This document shows, piece after piece, positions 54,408 through 63,856 of a stretch of DNA of 64,000 bases. Each line of letters opens with the position of its first letter. Position 1 is the first letter of the stretch. The translations under genes were made by a program, and so were the position numbers. This DNA is from Iodobacter ciconiae (GTDB lineage Bacteria > Pseudomonadota > Gammaproteobacteria > Burkholderiales > Chitinibacteraceae): contig NZ_CP034433.1 of the NCBI RefSeq assembly GCF_003952345.1, forward strand, positions 1,612,001-1,676,000. Direction: 5' to 3'. The notes below the pieces were generated by a model. The model had not been told where the DNA came from. It saw only the letters and a program-made list of their open reading frames with translations, and ran no database searches.

Positions 54408-55630
54408 AACGCGTTGTAATTACCGGCATCGGTGCCATCAGCCCGCTTGGCCACGATTGGAAAACCGTAGAAGCCGCACTGAAAACAGGAAAAAATGCCA
54501 TCCAGGTGATGCCTGAGTGGCAGGTTTTTGAAGGGCTGAATACCCAGCTTGGAGCGCCTGCCGCGCCATTTGAGCTGCCCGCTCACTACAATCGTAAAAG
54601 CACTCGCAGCATGGGCCGCGTGGCCCTGATGGGCACACGTGCCAGCGAGTTAGCGCTAATTGATGCCGGTCTTCTGGATGATCCGCTGGTCAAAAGCGGC
54701 CAGATGGGGATTTCTTATGGCTCATCGGCCGGTACGCCCAAAGCCATTGGTGACTTTGGCCGCATGATGGCAGAAAAATCTACCGAAGGCATCAGCGCCA
54801 CCACCTATATCAAAATGATGTCGCATACCGCAGCCGTGAATATCGGTGTATTTTTTGGTATTACCGGCCGCATCATTACCACCTCCAGTGCCTGTACCTC
54901 TGGTAGCCAGGGCATCGGTTATGCCTATGAGGCAATCAAATTCGGCAAACAAATTGCCATGCTAGCGGGTGGCGCTGAAGAGCTGGATGCCACCGAAGCG
55001 GCTGTTTTTGACACCCTGTTTGCGACCAGTGTCCAAAACACCACCCCCGAAGCCACGCCCCGCCCTTTTGACACTAAACGCGATGGGCTGGTGATTGGCG
55101 AAGGCGCAGGTACGCTGGTGCTGGAAGAGCTGGAACACGCACTGGCGCGCGGCGCGCATATCTATGCAGAAATCGTCGGCTTTGGCAGCAATAGCGATGG
55201 CACACATGTAACCCACCCCAATGCCGCCACCATGGCCCAGGCCATTCGCCTGAGCCTTGAAGATGCAGCGCTGCAGCCCGTTGATATCGGTTATATCAAC
55301 GCCCACGGCACTGCCACCGACCATGGTGATATCGCCGAATCCCATGCCACACTGGCGGTATTTGGCGCACAAACGCCAATCAGCTCGCTCAAAAGCTATA
55401 TGGGCCACACCCTTGGCGCTTGTGGAGCATTGGAAGCGTGGATCACTATCGAAATGATGAACAGCGGCTGGTTCGCCCCTACCATCAACCTGACAGAGCC
55501 TGATGAGCGCTGCGCCCCACTAGATTACATCACAGGCACAGGGCGAGCCATTGAATGCAATATTGTCATGAGCAATAACTTTGCTTTTGGCGGGATGAAT
55601 ACATCGCTGATTTTTAAGCGTTGGGGTTAA
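54404..55630 (+). CDS. apeR: beta-ketoacyl synthase of the pigment cluster (ApeR-like, FabF-type)
   Basis: KS of 408 residues with intact triad: Cys164 in TTSSACTSGSQG, His301 in NAHGTATDHGD and His335 in KSYMGHTLGACGA. The second KS in aryl polyene clusters. The enzyme is last in the run of same-strand genes and marks the end of the pigment cluster. No terminator hairpin is evident downstream. Confidence 0.92.
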   Translation: MKRVVITGIGAISPLGHDWKTVEAALKTGKNAIQVMPEWQVFEGLNTQLGAPAAPFELPAHYNRKSTRSMGRVALMGTRASELALIDAGLLDDPLVKSGQMGISYGSSAGTPKAIGDFGRMMAEKSTEGISATTYIKMMSHTAAVNIGVFFGITGRIITTSSACTSGSQGIGYAYEAIKFGKQIAMLAGGAEELDATEAAVFDTLFATSVQNTTPEATPRPFDTKRDGLVIGEGAGTLVLEELEHALARGAHIYAEIVGFGSNSDGTHVTHPNAATMAQAIRLSLEDAALQPVDIGYINAHGTATDHGDIAESHATLAVFGAQTPISSLKSYMGHTLGACGALEAWITIEMMNSGWFAPTINLTEPDERCAPLDYITGTGRAIECNIVMSNNFAFGGMNTSLIFKRWG

Positions 55631-55804
55631 GGTAAAAAAGTTCTGCAGACACAAAAAAACGGGGAGACAACCTTGTTAAATAGCTATTTCCGAATAGTTT
55701 CATCGGGCATCCAGTGCAAATATTAGAGCTCCCGCTCTGAACTACCCCTACAAACAAAAATAGTATTATTTCAATCTATTAACCACGAACACCAGGGAAT
55801 AAAA

Positions 55805-56239
55805 ATGAAAAAATTTGCCATTTTACTAATTGCCGGTTTGTTATCAACCTCTGCCTTTGCCCGCGATACGGCATTGAATATTCCTTTGGCCGATGTGCTA
55901 GCAATGCCGGAGGCTGAGGGTAAACTGGATGGGTCTGTTAAATTTTACTTGGCTGGACAGAAAACACCCAAAATCATCAAAAAGTTCTCTGAAGATGTTA
56001 CAAACCAAAAAACCAATGCTGTGGGTAAAAGTGATGAATTTGGCTGTAAATGGGCGGCACTTTCTGCATTAATCGCTCTTCAGAATTCAGCCAAGAAAGA
56101 AGGGGCAAATGCTGTAGTTAATTTAGTTAGCTATTACAAAAAAAACGAAGTAAAGAACGATAGCACCATCGAGTGCCATGCAGGTGGATTTATCATTGGC
56201 GTAGCATTAAAAGGCAGCTATGCCAAAGTAGCTCAATAA
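55805..56239 (+). CDS. small exported protein of unknown function
   Basis: It has 144 residues with a signal peptide (KKFAILLIAGLLSTSAFA, cleaved before RDTALN). The mature part has two cysteines around a helix (EFGCKWAALSALIALQNSA) and EGANAVVNLVSYYKKNEV, then ECHAGGFIIGVALKG. Proteins of this look are often mis-annotated as an excinuclease ATPase subunit. The fold may resemble YbjQ/RcsF-like periplasmic domains, which is a guess. It lies after the pigment cluster but is probably separate. Confidence 0.75.
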   Translation: MKKFAILLIAGLLSTSAFARDTALNIPLADVLAMPEAEGKLDGSVKFYLAGQKTPKIIKKFSEDVTNQKTNAVGKSDEFGCKWAALSALIALQNSAKKEGANAVVNLVSYYKKNEVKNDSTIECHAGGFIIGVALKGSYAKVAQ

Positions 56240-56488
56240 TTTCAGCTTTAATAAAAACGGGGAAACAGAGCCTCATCGGCCTGGATGTACATCAAATTCA
56301 AGCCATGTGAAGCACTATATCTTTATCTGGAGAGAGAAATTCGCAAGTAATCAAACATACGGCTTTTCACCCTCCTCAGATGAACCTGCCGCCAGGCAAA
56401 AGCAGCTAAACTGGCCACCTCAGTAGCTAAATGTCTGGGCACAGAGGCACCTTGGCACCCTAACCCATATCTGCCGGCGGGCATCAGC

Positions 56489-57196
56489 TTAAGGTTTCTT
56501 TAAAGCCACAGGCTCGGCCAGTGCATACACATCCACACCCTGCTGGGCGAGCAGTGCCTCCAGTGCAGGCATCAGCGTGCCTAGTTTTTCTTCTAAGGCA
56601 TCGCGCACGGTATCCACCACCACCTGCGTGGCGCGCTCGATTTCTACATTGAATACGCTGCCCACACGCTTCCCTTCAAAAATAGTCATACGGCGGGTTT
56701 CAGGAATCAGCCATACTTCAAACCAGCAGTCTGTTTTATTGGTTTCGGACACCGTCAGGCTGGCGCCATCCAGAGCGATATAGCCTTTCGCAAAGATATA
56801 TTTCATACCGGCTTTGGGCACGCTAATTCTAAAGCAGCAATTTTCCTGATCTTTACGAATATCTAAAAGCGTAGCGGTAAAGTCCACATGACCTGAAAGC
56901 GGATGCCCGCCGATTTCGGCACCGTCCTTAGCTGCACGCTCGGCATTCACCTGGCTACCCGGCTGTAATTGCCCCAGTGAGGTAATGCGCAGGCTTTGCA
57001 GCATGACATCAAAACGGGCTTTGTCATCCGCAAAGATCTCGGTAACGGTCAGGCAAACACCATCAATGGCTACGCTGGCACCGATTTGAATGTCTTTGCA
57101 AAAGCCAGCCGGAAAGGCAATACGAAATGTCCGCATACCTTCTCTGTCATCAATCGCTTCAATCTTTGCAACGCCTTGCACAATCCCCGTAAACAT
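56489..57196 (-). CDS. ribC: riboflavin synthase, alpha subunit
   Basis: Dismutates lumazine to riboflavin. It has 235 residues in two lumazine-binding repeats: MFTGIVQGVAKIEAI and VAIDGVCLTVTE in the first, IGGHPLSGHVDFTATL and YIALDGASLTVSE in the second. The C-terminal tail (ALEALLAQQGVDVYALAEP) is longer than in E. coli (also called ribE). It starts one base after the zinc-ribbon stop. Confidence 0.96.
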   Translation of the reverse strand: MFTGIVQGVAKIEAIDDREGMRTFRIAFPAGFCKDIQIGASVAIDGVCLTVTEIFADDKARFDVMLQSLRITSLGQLQPGSQVNAERAAKDGAEIGGHPLSGHVDFTATLLDIRKDQENCCFRISVPKAGMKYIFAKGYIALDGASLTVSETNKTDCWFEVWLIPETRRMTIFEGKRVGSVFNVEIERATQVVVDTVRDALEEKLGTLMPALEALLAQQGVDVYALAEPVALKKP

Positions 57197-57370
57197 TTAT
57201 TCAGCTTCCTTAAAGAGTTCTGGATTTGCTTCGCGCACGCGCTTTGAAGACTTAAGTAAATTACAGTGATCACAAAAATAACTAATCGAGCCACAGGCGG
57301 CAATTACATCCAGAGGACGCTTACAATCCGGGCAGAGCGGCACGGCTTTTTGCAAATTTTCATTCGGCAT
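57197..57370 (-). CDS. zinc-ribbon protein (YfgJ-like) in the rib operon
   Basis: It has 57 residues: MPNENLQKAVPLCPDCKRP, then AACGSISYFCDHCNLLKSSKRV. The CPxC and CxxC pairs form a zinc ribbon. The segment resembles the second half of E. coli YfgJ (CPDCHQPL, ACGAVDYFC). ATG 57370 overlaps the ribD stop by 11 bases and its stop abuts the riboflavin synthase start, so it is translated with the riboflavin enzymes. The role is unknown. Confidence 0.8.
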   Translation of the reverse strand: MPNENLQKAVPLCPDCKRPLDVIAACGSISYFCDHCNLLKSSKRVREANPELFKEAE

Positions 57371-58487
57371 AAAATTCTCCAGCATCAGTAAACCGCAAAG
57401 TGAAACGTAAATCGTCTCCAATCTGGCGGCGCTCTAACACCCTAGCTTGTAACTTGTGATTAAGATCGGATAAATCAAGAGTGGCAATACCTTTCGCCGT
57501 GTCGCCAATAATCACGGGAGCTTGATAAAGCAGCATTTCATCAACCAGGCCCGCTTGGAGCAAAGCCCCAACCAGTACCCCGCCCGCTTCAACCGTCACT
57601 TGATTGCAGCCACGGCAGCCCAGCTCTTTCAGTAGAGCAGTTAAATCAACACGGCCATGCGTATCAGCCAATATCAGGACTTCGGCCCCTGCCGTCTCTA
57701 AAGCATGGCGTTTCAGCTCATCATCCTGAGCGCAGACAATCAACACACCGGCCTGATTAAATAACTTAGCGTTCACAGGTGTTCTAAGCTGGCTGTCAAC
57801 CACCACCCGCAGCGGCTGTCTGCTTACCGCAAATTCCCGCACGGTTAGCTGCGGGTCATCCGCAAGCACAGTGCCGATTCCTGTCAGCATGGCGCAAGAG
57901 CGGGCGCGCAGTTTTTGTACATCAGACCTTGCGGCAGGGCCGGTAATCCATTGCGATTGCCCGTTGGCGAGCGCGGTGCGGCCATCCAGACTGGCCCCCA
58001 TTTTTACCGTAAGCCAGGGACGGGATCGCAGCATGCGGCTGATAAAACCCTTGTGATGCTCAAGTGCTGTGGCGTGCAATACGCCTGACTCCACGGCGAT
58101 GCCCGCAGCAGCCAAACGTGCCAGCCCCTGCCCGGCAACCAGCGGATTAGGGTCTGTCAGCGCGGCTACCACACGCACTATACCGGCTTTCACCAAGGCA
58201 TCGGCACAAGGCGGCGTGCGGCCATGATGGCTGCAAGGCTCCAGCGTGACATAAGCCGTCGCGCCGCGAGCCAGATCCCCAGCCACACTTAAGGCCATCA
58301 CCTCGGCATGTGCACCGGGAGCACCCTGCACCACGCCGCCGCCAGCAGGCTGGCTAAACCCGGCCCCCACCACCTGCTCGTCTTTCACCAGTACGCAGCC
58401 CACACAAGGATTGGGCGAAGCACTATTCTGCCCCAAAGCCGCCTGCTGCAAAGCCAGCTGCATATACTGATGATCGATCGCGTTCAT
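57360..58487 (-). CDS. ribD: bifunctional diaminohydroxyphosphoribosylaminopyrimidine deaminase / reductase
   Basis: Second and third steps of riboflavin synthesis. It has 375 residues: the N-terminal CMP/dCMP-deaminase fold with zinc motifs HAEVMAL and EPCSHHGRTPPCADAL, and the C-terminal reductase domain (VKMGASLDGRTALANGQSQWITG, VTVEAGGVLVGALL). ATG 58487 (MNAIDHQYMQLAL) is the usual family start. It is the first gene of ribD - zinc ribbon - ribC. Confidence 0.96.
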   Translation of the reverse strand: MNAIDHQYMQLALQQAALGQNSASPNPCVGCVLVKDEQVVGAGFSQPAGGGVVQGAPGAHAEVMALSVAGDLARGATAYVTLEPCSHHGRTPPCADALVKAGIVRVVAALTDPNPLVAGQGLARLAAAGIAVESGVLHATALEHHKGFISRMLRSRPWLTVKMGASLDGRTALANGQSQWITGPAARSDVQKLRARSCAMLTGIGTVLADDPQLTVREFAVSRQPLRVVVDSQLRTPVNAKLFNQAGVLIVCAQDDELKRHALETAGAEVLILADTHGRVDLTALLKELGCRGCNQVTVEAGGVLVGALLQAGLVDEMLLYQAPVIIGDTAKGIATLDLSDLNHKLQARVLERRQIGDDLRFTLRFTDAGEFYAE

Positions 58488-58509
58488 GGATTCCCTAAGC
58501 ACAGGCATA

Positions 58510-58640
58510 ACCCACACCTTGAACCACAGAGCTCACTAAGAGCACGGAATTTCACGGAGAAAACCTTACTTTTGCGTATGTTTCTCCCCATGGCCTCCGT
58601 GCTCTCCTGGATCGAAGTGCTTCGAGGTTTAGGTTTATTT
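58510..58640. repeat. MITE-like CACAGAG element, copy 2
   Basis: Left end with TTGAACCACAGAGCTCACTA and GAGCACGGAATTTCACGGAG; right end with GGCCTCCGTGCTCTCCTGG and AGGTTTAGG, giving approximate terminal inversion. It fills the space between nrdR and ribD and may have replaced a promoter or terminator there. Confidence 0.65.
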
Positions 58641-58657
58641 CGGTATGGAAAAAAACT

Positions 58658-59110
58658 TTATTCCTTACTCACTTCCCGGATCACATCACGGAAATCATCT
58701 ACGTCCTGGAAGGAGCGGTATACGGAGGCGAAGCGGATATAGGCTACTTTGTCGAGTTTGGCGAGCTCTGACATCACCATTTCACCGATCTGGCGACTCA
58801 TGATTTCTCTATCACCTAAAGACAAAGCTTTCTGGATAATACGAAGGATGGCTTCATCCACCAAAGGTGTTGGCACCGGCCGCTTATGCAGGGCACGCTC
58901 GAAACTGGTACGGATTTTTTCCCGATCAAACTCGGCCCGCTGACCATTTTGTTTAACCACCTGCGGCAAGCGCACCTCGGCCGTTTCAAAAGTGGTAAAG
59001 CGTTTATCACACATAGGACAACGACGGCGACGGCGAACCAGATCGCCCTCATCAGATACACGCGAGTCAGCAACCAGCGTATCAGGAGAACCACAAAAGG
59101 GGCACTTCAT
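58658..59110 (-). CDS. nrdR: transcriptional regulator NrdR
   Basis: Represses ribonucleotide reductase genes depending on bound ATP/dATP. It has 150 residues. N-terminal zinc ribbon [11 protein letters not shown] / [12 protein letters not shown] and a central ATP-cone ([20 protein letters not shown]). ATG 59110 is preferred over a GTG one codon upstream. NrdR is followed on the same strand by ribD in many proteobacteria, as here. Confidence 0.96.
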   Translation of the reverse strand: MKCPFCGSPDTLVADSRVSDEGDLVRRRRRCPMCDKRFTTFETAEVRLPQVVKQNGQRAEFDREKIRTSFERALHKRPVPTPLVDEAILRIIQKALSLGDREIMSRQIGEMVMSELAKLDKVAYIRFASVYRSFQDVDDFRDVIREVSKE

Positions 59111-59143
59111 CACAACCCCGCAAAGAACATTCTAAAAATAAAC

Positions 59144-59373
59144 AAAACCCAAATCTCAAAACACGGAGGACACAGAGAACACGGAGTTTCACGGATAAAA
59201 CCTAAGCAATGCTTATGCCTAAAACTTTTCAAACAGACGCTCAAATCAGACAAGGTCAAATTCAATAAAAAACGCAGATCCGCATTTTGCCAAAAAAATG
59301 CCAAACACTTTTTTGACTTTATCCGTATGTTTCCGTAGTCCTCCTTTACTCCGTGTTTAAAGACTTGGGTTTT
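59144..59373. repeat. MITE-like CACAGAG element, copy 3, with clear terminal inverted repeats
   Basis: The left end AAAACCCAAATCTCAAAACA plus CGGAG (59144-59168) is nearly the inverse complement of the right end CTCCGTGTTTAAAGACTTGG GTTTT (59349-59373, written with a break). About 230 bases long. It fills the gap between glyA and nrdR. The longest internal ORF is a chance frame. No transposase is present. Confidence 0.8.
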
Positions 59374-59382
59374 TATAAAAAA

Positions 59383-60630
59383 TTAAGCGCCGTAAACCGG
59401 GAAGCGCGCTGTCAGCTCTTTTACTTTTACCGTAACAGCAGCAATATTTGCTTCATCTGCTGGATTATCCAGCACGTCTGCAATCAGGTTTGCTACCTGT
59501 ACCGCTTCTGCTTCTTTGAAACCACGGGTTGTGATCGCTGGCGAGCCAATACGGATACCGGAAGTCACAAACGGGCTTTCCGGGTCATTAGGAATAGCAT
59601 TTTTATTCACTGTAATGTGCGCCAGGCTCAGCAATGCATCTGCAGCCTTACCGGTTAAGCCTTTGGAGCGCAGATCCACCAGAAATACATGTGATTCTGT
59701 ACGACCAGAGACTACACGCAAGCCACGCTCAATCAGTGCCGCAGCCATGGCTTGTGCATTTTTCAGCACCTGCTCCTGGTAAGTTTTGAATTCTGGTGTT
59801 GCCGCTTCTTTAAATGCCACAGCCTTAGCTGCAATCACGTGCATCAAAGGGCCGCCTTGCAGCGTTGGGAATACATTCGAATTGATTGATTTTTCGAATT
59901 CGGCTTTAGCCAGAATCAAACCGCCACGCGGGCCGCGCAATGTTTTGTGGGTTGTTGATGTTACAAAGTGAGCATGTGGCACCGGGTTTGGATACACACC
60001 CGCGGCGATCAGGCCGGCGTAATGTGCCATATCAACCATAAAGTAAGCGCCCACTTTATCAGCGATCTCACGCATACGCGCCCAGTCAAAGCGCAGAGCG
60101 TAAGCTGAAGCGCCGCCGATCAGAAGCTTAGGCTTGGTTTCAAGCGCAACGCGTTCCATATCGTCGTAATCGATTTCTTCGTTTTCGTTCAGGCCATAAG
60201 CCACGATATTGAAAAGCTTGCCGGAGAGGTTTGCTGGTGAGCCATGTGTAAGGTGACCACCGTGACCCAGATTCATACCCATGACGGTATCACCGGGCTT
60301 CAGAATAGAAAAATACACCGCCTGGTTGGCTTGCGAGCCAGAATGAGGCTGCACATTGGCATACTCTGCGCCAAACAGTGCTTTAACGCGATCAATCGCC
60401 AATTGTTCAACGACATCAACAAATTCACAACCACCATAAAAACGCTTGCCCGGATAGCCTTCGGCGTATTTATTGGTCAGTTGCGAGCCCTGGGCTTCCA
60501 TCACCGCTGGACTCGTGTAGTTTTCTGACGCAATCAGCTCGATATGCTCGTGCTGGCGAACAACTTCACCTGCAATGGCAGCGGCTAGATCAGGATCGTA
60601 TTGGGCGATAGTGGCGGACTTGGAGAACAT
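59383..60630 (-). CDS. glyA: serine hydroxymethyltransferase
   Basis: PLP enzyme making glycine and methylene-tetrahydrofolate from serine. It has 415 residues. Visible motifs are [65 protein letters not shown] and the PLP-lysine segment [18 protein letters not shown]. It is upstream of nrdR on the same strand, as in many betaproteobacteria, now separated from it by a repeat element. Confidence 0.97.
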   Translation of the reverse strand: MFSKSATIAQYDPDLAAAIAGEVVRQHEHIELIASENYTSPAVMEAQGSQLTNKYAEGYPGKRFYGGCEFVDVVEQLAIDRVKALFGAEYANVQPHSGSQANQAVYFSILKPGDTVMGMNLGHGGHLTHGSPANLSGKLFNIVAYGLNENEEIDYDDMERVALETKPKLLIGGASAYALRFDWARMREIADKVGAYFMVDMAHYAGLIAAGVYPNPVPHAHFVTSTTHKTLRGPRGGLILAKAEFEKSINSNVFPTLQGGPLMHVIAAKAVAFKEAATPEFKTYQEQVLKNAQAMAAALIERGLRVVSGRTESHVFLVDLRSKGLTGKAADALLSLAHITVNKNAIPNDPESPFVTSGIRIGSPAITTRGFKEAEAVQVANLIADVLDNPADEANIAAVTVKVKELTARFPVYGA

Positions 60631-60736
60631 AGATTTGGCGCTTCCGTAAGTCAGTTGGGAATAGGGAATGCGCAGGATTCTAACACGGACGAGCAGTTTT
60701 CCAATTGAGGAATTCGTGATTAATCATGATCCCCTT

Positions 60737-62413
60737 TCATAGCTTGTTTCTTGCTTGCTTTCTTTTACGCAGCCCTTCTCCAATTATTTTTAGCTTATCT
60801 GCAAAATCCAGGTGATCATCTGACATAAAATCCAGAAATTCTGAAAGCATTCTTGATTTTAACAGGGAATAAAAAGTCAGCATCGAAATCGGAATAAAAG
60901 CCACCATAAAATAAACCACCCGTAACCAGGATGCATCATGGGACAAATCGAATAAATTCATCCCCAAAAACCCGGTAACCGTTGTTCCGACCAAGCCCAA
61001 AATAGTCACCACAGTCAGGCGCACCACAGTATCGGCCTGACGGCGCAAATCATCGTTCTCCAGGTACTGGCTCATACTATGGATAGACTCTCTTACTTCT
61101 GCGAACAAAGCTTCTGTCCCCAAATGACGGCGTGCCATATGAAAAATCTGATCAGCCACGACTTGATTGGAAATTTCACTAAACCAGTAGCGCTGGGTAA
61201 AACGTAAAAAAACTTCCTGTAAAACACGGATTCCCCGTTTAAACCGCCGTGCAGAGCTGACATCCCCCACCTGCAAGCGAGACAACGCCACAGCCAGACG
61301 ATCAGAAAAAATTAATAGTGCTGCTTTATGAAAATGAGCAATCATCATTAGTAAAAAATACTGATGCCTAAATTGCCCTAAAGCGCCCGTAAAGGGATCA
61401 CTAAAAAAACCATGCCCGTATTTACCCACCAGCACAAAGGCATGCCCATCGCACATCATGCGGGTGGACGATGCATCGTGGCGACGCTCCGGCACCCAGA
61501 ACCGATCATAACAACAGCTCGCCTCAAACTCCTGAAACACTTTCGGGGTGTAAGGTAAATCGCCTCCCTGTGAAGGGCGTGTCACCATGCCCAAACGATA
61601 AAAATCTTCATCACTTAAATCAAAGGGATTATCAAAAGCCAGATAAGCCATAAGGGGCATACGGTGATACTCAATTTGCCGATAGCGCAGCTCTCCTAGC
61701 TCGGTGGAATGGTGCAAGACCAACGGCCGCAGCAAGGCATCCCAATGATTAGCCATGGGGGCCGCACGAAAAGCACCAACATGGCTCAGAAATTTGGATT
61801 TATCATCGTAATCGGAAGCGGCAATTACACCCCCCCGTGCATCCAGCCATTTAACCTGCGGCAAGCAGCTGGCCGCTGTTTTATCTTCATCCCACTGAGC
61901 CGGAAACGCCCGGCCAAATCTGAATAAAGTATCCTGAGCCCGCTGCAAAGGCACATTATCGGCAAGAATCTCGAACGCCAGAATAACGATATCGATATCG
62001 TAGAAAAAATACAGATCGATGTGAGCCACTTTAAAATCCTGCCGTGTCCCATCTTTGTAGTGCATGCGTACCGTGCAAATATCGTGACGCCGGAAAACAT
62101 GTAGAGGCGAGCCGCCATAACTATCTGCCCCACCTGCCTCTGCCACGCCTTCCCCATATAAAAAGCGTTGTACATAGGGAAGAAAAGTTACAAATTCACG
62201 ATAATGGCGCTCCTGAAAAGCCATCGGATCCATATCAAAAACCGAAGGCCGCATCTGCCAGGGAGAGCCTTCAGCAACCAGCTCTTTCATTAATTCCCAG
62301 TGACGCCCCATTACGGCTCCGCTACCTACGGGCTGCGTCAGAGGCATTAGCTGTAAAGGCCAGATTAAAATCTGCCTAAAGTGACGAACCATGGTTTCAG
62401 CGACTTCAGACAT
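60737..62413 (-). CDS. CorA-like Mg2+/divalent cation transporter, large form
   Basis: It has 558 residues. The long cytoplasmic N-terminal part (about 480 residues) includes HYKDGTRQDFKVAHIDLYFF. Two membrane segments lie at the C-terminus; the first ends in the signature GMN in GTTVTGFLGMNLFDL, the second begins VYFMVAFIPISMLTF. The C-terminus is basic. It is longer than canonical CorA (about 316 residues), with an extended N-terminal domain. ATG 62413 is chosen because GGAG is correctly spaced upstream. Whether it moves Mg2+ or another ion is not clear. Confidence 0.85.
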   Translation of the reverse strand: MSEVAETMVRHFRQILIWPLQLMPLTQPVGSGAVMGRHWELMKELVAEGSPWQMRPSVFDMDPMAFQERHYREFVTFLPYVQRFLYGEGVAEAGGADSYGGSPLHVFRRHDICTVRMHYKDGTRQDFKVAHIDLYFFYDIDIVILAFEILADNVPLQRAQDTLFRFGRAFPAQWDEDKTAASCLPQVKWLDARGGVIAASDYDDKSKFLSHVGAFRAAPMANHWDALLRPLVLHHSTELGELRYRQIEYHRMPLMAYLAFDNPFDLSDEDFYRLGMVTRPSQGGDLPYTPKVFQEFEASCCYDRFWVPERRHDASSTRMMCDGHAFVLVGKYGHGFFSDPFTGALGQFRHQYFLLMMIAHFHKAALLIFSDRLAVALSRLQVGDVSSARRFKRGIRVLQEVFLRFTQRYWFSEISNQVVADQIFHMARRHLGTEALFAEVRESIHSMSQYLENDDLRRQADTVVRLTVVTILGLVGTTVTGFLGMNLFDLSHDASWLRVVYFMVAFIPISMLTFYSLLKSRMLSEFLDFMSDDHLDFADKLKIIGEGLRKRKQARNKL

Positions 62414-62487
62414 TTCAGACTCCCTATTCTTCATTACGTCAGAATAGATCAAAGCCAGAGAATAATAAGCCACCGAAGCCGTAAGCA

Positions 62488-62523
62488 AAAAGCCCTTGTT
62501 TACACATGGCAAACAAGGGCTTT
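62488..62523 (-). terminator. terminator of hpt
   Basis: A-rich arm with AGCCCTTGTTT pairs with AAACAAGGGCT and T-rich arm (62488-62501 / 62511-62523). On the minus strand it follows the hpt stop by about 28 bases. Confidence 0.88.
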
Positions 62524-62550
62524 GATATACATAACATCAGAATTACATTA

Positions 62551-63105
62551 TTACATGCCGTGTACAGCATAAATAGCAAGGGTATTGCGCCAGTAGCCCT
62601 GGTAATCCATACCACAGCCAAACAGGAAACGATCTTCTACCTCCAGACCCACGTAATCGGCAGTTACACCTGCCGCCTTACGATCATGTTTTTTATCAAT
62701 CAGTACGGCAACACGTACTTCCTTAGCGCCCTGCTCAAGGCAGTATTCCAAGATAGCGGCCAAGGTGTGGCCCTCATCAAGGATATCGTCCACGATCACG
62801 ACCACGCGACCTTTCATGCTTTCTTGCGGCTTTACTTTCCAATCCAATACACCGCCACTGGTTTCTTTACGATAACGCGTAGCATGCATATAAGATACTT
62901 CAAGGGGAAAGCGTAAGCGTGGCAACAAATGCCCTGACACAATCAAGCCACCATTCATAACGGTGTAAACAATCGGATTGGCGTATTGCAAATCAGCCGT
63001 CATCGCCACAGCCATACGATCCAGCGCAGCCAGTACTTCCGCGTCGCTATGCAGGCAATCCGAGTTGTCAATAATGGTTTGGGCTTCAGGGAGTTCTAGG
63101 GTCAC
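62551..63105 (-). CDS. hpt: hypoxanthine-guanine phosphoribosyltransferase
   Basis: Purine salvage enzyme of 184 residues. The PRPP-binding motif is VVVIVDDILDEGHTL, preceded by YTVMNGGLIVSGHLLPRL and followed by LIDKKHDRKA, VTADYVGLEVEDRFLFGCGMDYQ. It lies downstream of apt after a terminator, giving a cluster of purine salvage genes with the permease. Confidence 0.93.
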   Translation of the reverse strand: MTLELPEAQTIIDNSDCLHSDAEVLAALDRMAVAMTADLQYANPIVYTVMNGGLIVSGHLLPRLRFPLEVSYMHATRYRKETSGGVLDWKVKPQESMKGRVVVIVDDILDEGHTLAAILEYCLEQGAKEVRVAVLIDKKHDRKAAGVTADYVGLEVEDRFLFGCGMDYQGYWRNTLAIYAVHGM

Positions 63106-63145
63106 GATAGCGTACCTTTTCTCAAGTCATTCAAATAAAAACGAA

Positions 63146-63171
63146 AAGGCCACTGCACCGACAGTGGCCTT
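63146..63171 (-). terminator. terminator between apt and hpt
   Basis: AAGGCCACTG (63146-63155) pairs with CAGTGGCCTT (63162-63171) around a 6-base loop. On the minus strand it is followed by a T-rich tract. Confidence 0.85.
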
Positions 63172-63183
63172 CACTACAAATTT

Positions 63184-63744
63184 TCAGTGCCCTGCGTAAT
63201 CACATACGGTAAAGAGAGTAATACCCTGCTCACGTACAATTTTTGACCCGCCCAGCTCAGGCAAATCAACAATGGCAGCGGCTTCAACAATGGTGGCCCC
63301 CAAACGGTTTAACAACTTTGCTGCAGCGACCATCGTTCCGCCTGTTGCCACCAGATCATCAATCAGCAGCACACGATCGCCTCTCTTACAGGCATCGGTA
63401 TGAATTTCAACCGTGGCAGAGCCGTATTCCAGCTCGTATTCTTCTGCCACTGTTAAAAAGGGCAATTTACCTTTTTTGCGCACAGGTACAAAGCCCAGAT
63501 TTAATTCATAAGCTACGACAGCCCCCAGAATAAAACCACGTGCATCGACCCCTGCCACTATATCCAAATCCAGATCCATATAGCGGTGAACAAAGATATC
63601 AACCAGCACACGAAAGGTTTTTTTATCCTGCAGCAAGGGCGTGATATCCCGGAACTGAACCCCTGCCTGTGGCCAGTCTGGCACAGTACGGATACGATCC
63701 CGAATATAGTCTGCATAAGGTGGTTCTGTTTTCAACAAGCTCAT
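63184..63744 (-). CDS. apt: adenine phosphoribosyltransferase
   Basis: Converts adenine and PRPP to AMP, recovering the adenine released by Amn. It has 186 residues with [41 protein letters not shown] and the PRPP motif [17 protein letters not shown]. The ATG at 63744 starts [19 protein letters not shown]. Upstream lies a tandem copy of its own 5' end. Confidence 0.96.
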   Translation of the reverse strand: MSLLKTEPPYADYIRDRIRTVPDWPQAGVQFRDITPLLQDKKTFRVLVDIFVHRYMDLDLDIVAGVDARGFILGAVVAYELNLGFVPVRKKGKLPFLTVAEEYELEYGSATVEIHTDACKRGDRVLLIDDLVATGGTMVAAAKLLNRLGATIVEAAAIVDLPELGGSKIVREQGITLFTVCDYAGH

Positions 63745-63776
63745 TTAAATATTTTCCTTAGCCCAAGGTGGCAAAT

Positions 63777-63845
63777 TTAACGCACGGTGCGAATGCGATC
63801 CCGCATACATTCTGCGTAAAGTAGTTCTGCCTGCAATAAGCTCAT
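63777..63845 (-). pseudogene. 22-codon remnant: tandem duplicate of the apt 5' end
   Basis: From ATG 63845 the frame reads MSLLQAELLYAECMRDRIRT then VR and stops. It aligns with the apt start ([20 protein letters not shown]), with the last shared codons differing only at synonymous third positions. The flanking bases are duplicated too: GTTAAATTTGCC occurs both at the permease end and at the end of the mini-ORF. It is a partial, diverged duplication; it may be an inert remnant or may be translated as a short leader before apt. Confidence 0.75.
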
Positions 63846-63856
63846 CAAATCTTACC

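Noticed and set aside
59110..59304. 64-codon ORF upstream of nrdR
   Set aside because: It lies wholly within the MITE-like element copy 3 and is a chance frame.
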